Origin: Acidimicrobiales bacterium
GTDB taxonomy: Bacteria; Actinomycetota; Acidimicrobiia; Acidimicrobiales; Aldehydirespiratoraceae
Assembly: GCA_040219515.1 (NCBI GenBank)
Contig: JAVJSI010000001.1
Location: forward strand, 1 to 64,000
Length of the DNA: 64,000 nucleotides
Direction of reading: 5' to 3'
Translations under genes and position numbers: made by a program
Notes under the pieces: generated by a model
What the model was told of the DNA's origin: nothing
Seen by the model: the letters and a program-made list of their open reading frames with translations, nothing else
Database searches by the model: none
In this document: positions 63,642-64,000 of the stretch, one piece after another
Numbering within the stretch: the stretch's first letter is position 1
Layout of the letters: each line of letters starts with the position of its first letter

Positions 63642-64000
63642 TCAGCTGTGGTCGTCGCCCTTGACGTGCACGGTGGCGCCGCCATCGGCGATCTGGCGGA
63701 CCAGCACCATCACTTCGGCGGTTTCGTCCTCGAGCTCGGGAGGGTCGGTCGGTGAGAACCATCCGAGAGCGGACAGCTCCGGCGTGGTGACTGCGATCGT
63801 GTCGAGGTCGTGCTCCCCCACCACGCCGACGCGATAGATCGTCTCGAAACGGCTGTGCTCGGCGTCGACGACCACCCAGGGGCCACCGGTGATCTCGACG
63901 GTGAGACCGAGCTCCTCCTTCGTCTCCCGGACCGCGGTGACAGCCGGGTGTTCGCCGCGATCCACCAGACCGCCGGGCAGCGTCCAGCCCTTGCGGTAGA
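63642..64000 (-). CDS. Nudix hydrolase, cut by the window end
   Basis: Partial. The minus-strand frame runs off the right edge and reads YRKGWTLPGGLVDRGEHP, then VRETKEELGL, giving the Nudix box with the catalytic REtkEEl. The start is beyond 64000, since the first visible methionine-like codon (GTG at 63963-63965) falls inside the box. A C-terminal His/Asp-rich end (VHVKGDDHS) follows. Function: probable nucleotide-pyrophosphate hydrolase. Confidence 0.85.
   Translation of the reverse strand, partial: YRKGWTLPGGLVDRGEHPAVTAVRETKEELGLTVEITGGPWVVVDAEHSRFETIYRVGVVGEHDLDTIAVTTPELSALGWFSPTDPPELEDETAEVMVLVRQIADGGATVHVKGDDHS

Overview
The window is very G+C-rich, densely packed DNA with many overlapping start/stop codons, GTG starts, and the gene content of a high-GC actinobacterium. 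That content includes an F420-type LLM oxidoreductase, a Ddn-like protein, an SCO6745-family protein, a furA-katG pair, a long Icl2-like isocitrate lyase and a class-E-sortase-type LAxTG protein. The fused Liv permeases, repeated acyl-CoA ligases and many Asp/Thr-rich exported proteins suggest Acidimicrobiia (Ilumatobacter-like), but that placement is inference without a phylogeny. I see no prophage, insertion sequence, rRNA or CRISPR array, and no gene-free stretch over 300 bases.

Layout. 143-4714 (-): a run of penicillin-binding protein, coiled-coil zinc-ribbon protein, membrane protein, histidine phosphatase and ArfB-like ribosome rescue factor. 4752-8115: a Rossmann oxidoreductase, an LAxTG surface protein, a degenerate cellulose-synthase-like PilZ protein and a cold-shock protein. 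8242-13930: a biotin-carrier/carboxyltransferase fusion, LLM oxidoreductase, DoxX, SCO6745, DinB-like protein and homocysteine methyltransferase. 14012-21777 (+): a PhyH dioxygenase overlapping a branched-chain-type ABC uptake system whose permeases are fused (LivH-LivM) and whose two ATPases are fused behind a whole MFS transporter, followed by its binding protein.

21782-41091: NagA-like deacetylase, two acyl-CoA ligases, PilZ protein, a ferritin-like orphan, SDR, CobW GTPase, two hydrolases, an acyltransferase/esterase pair, pirin, a serine hydrolase lipoprotein, a DUF1214/enoyl-CoA hydratase/Ddn run, an ABC-F ATPase and two divergent Fe(II)-oxygenase-like genes. 41219-49726: a lipoprotein binding protein, isocitrate lyase, a PAS-like zinc protein divergent from an Fe-S photolyase, an EthD-like protein and a secreted beta-helix protein.

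49941-60102: a TauD dioxygenase, the furA-katG oxidative-stress unit with a palindromic operator candidate and a strong terminator. Then comes a compact minus-strand cassette encoding HtpX protease, P-type ATPase, zinc-ribbon protein, coiled-coil protein and a second zinc-ribbon protein. After it lie a DUF4262 protein, a RelB/MazE-like plus MazF toxin-antitoxin pair with a well-defined leaderless promoter, and tRNA-Val. 60168-64000: a secreted phosphatase/nuclease-fold lipoprotein, a duplicated DUF4389 membrane protein, an SLH-anchored sugar dehydrogenase and a Nudix gene cut by the window edge.

The strongest candidates for something undescribed are the HtpX/P-type ATPase/twin zinc-ribbon cassette and the MFS-ABC-ABC fusion importer.
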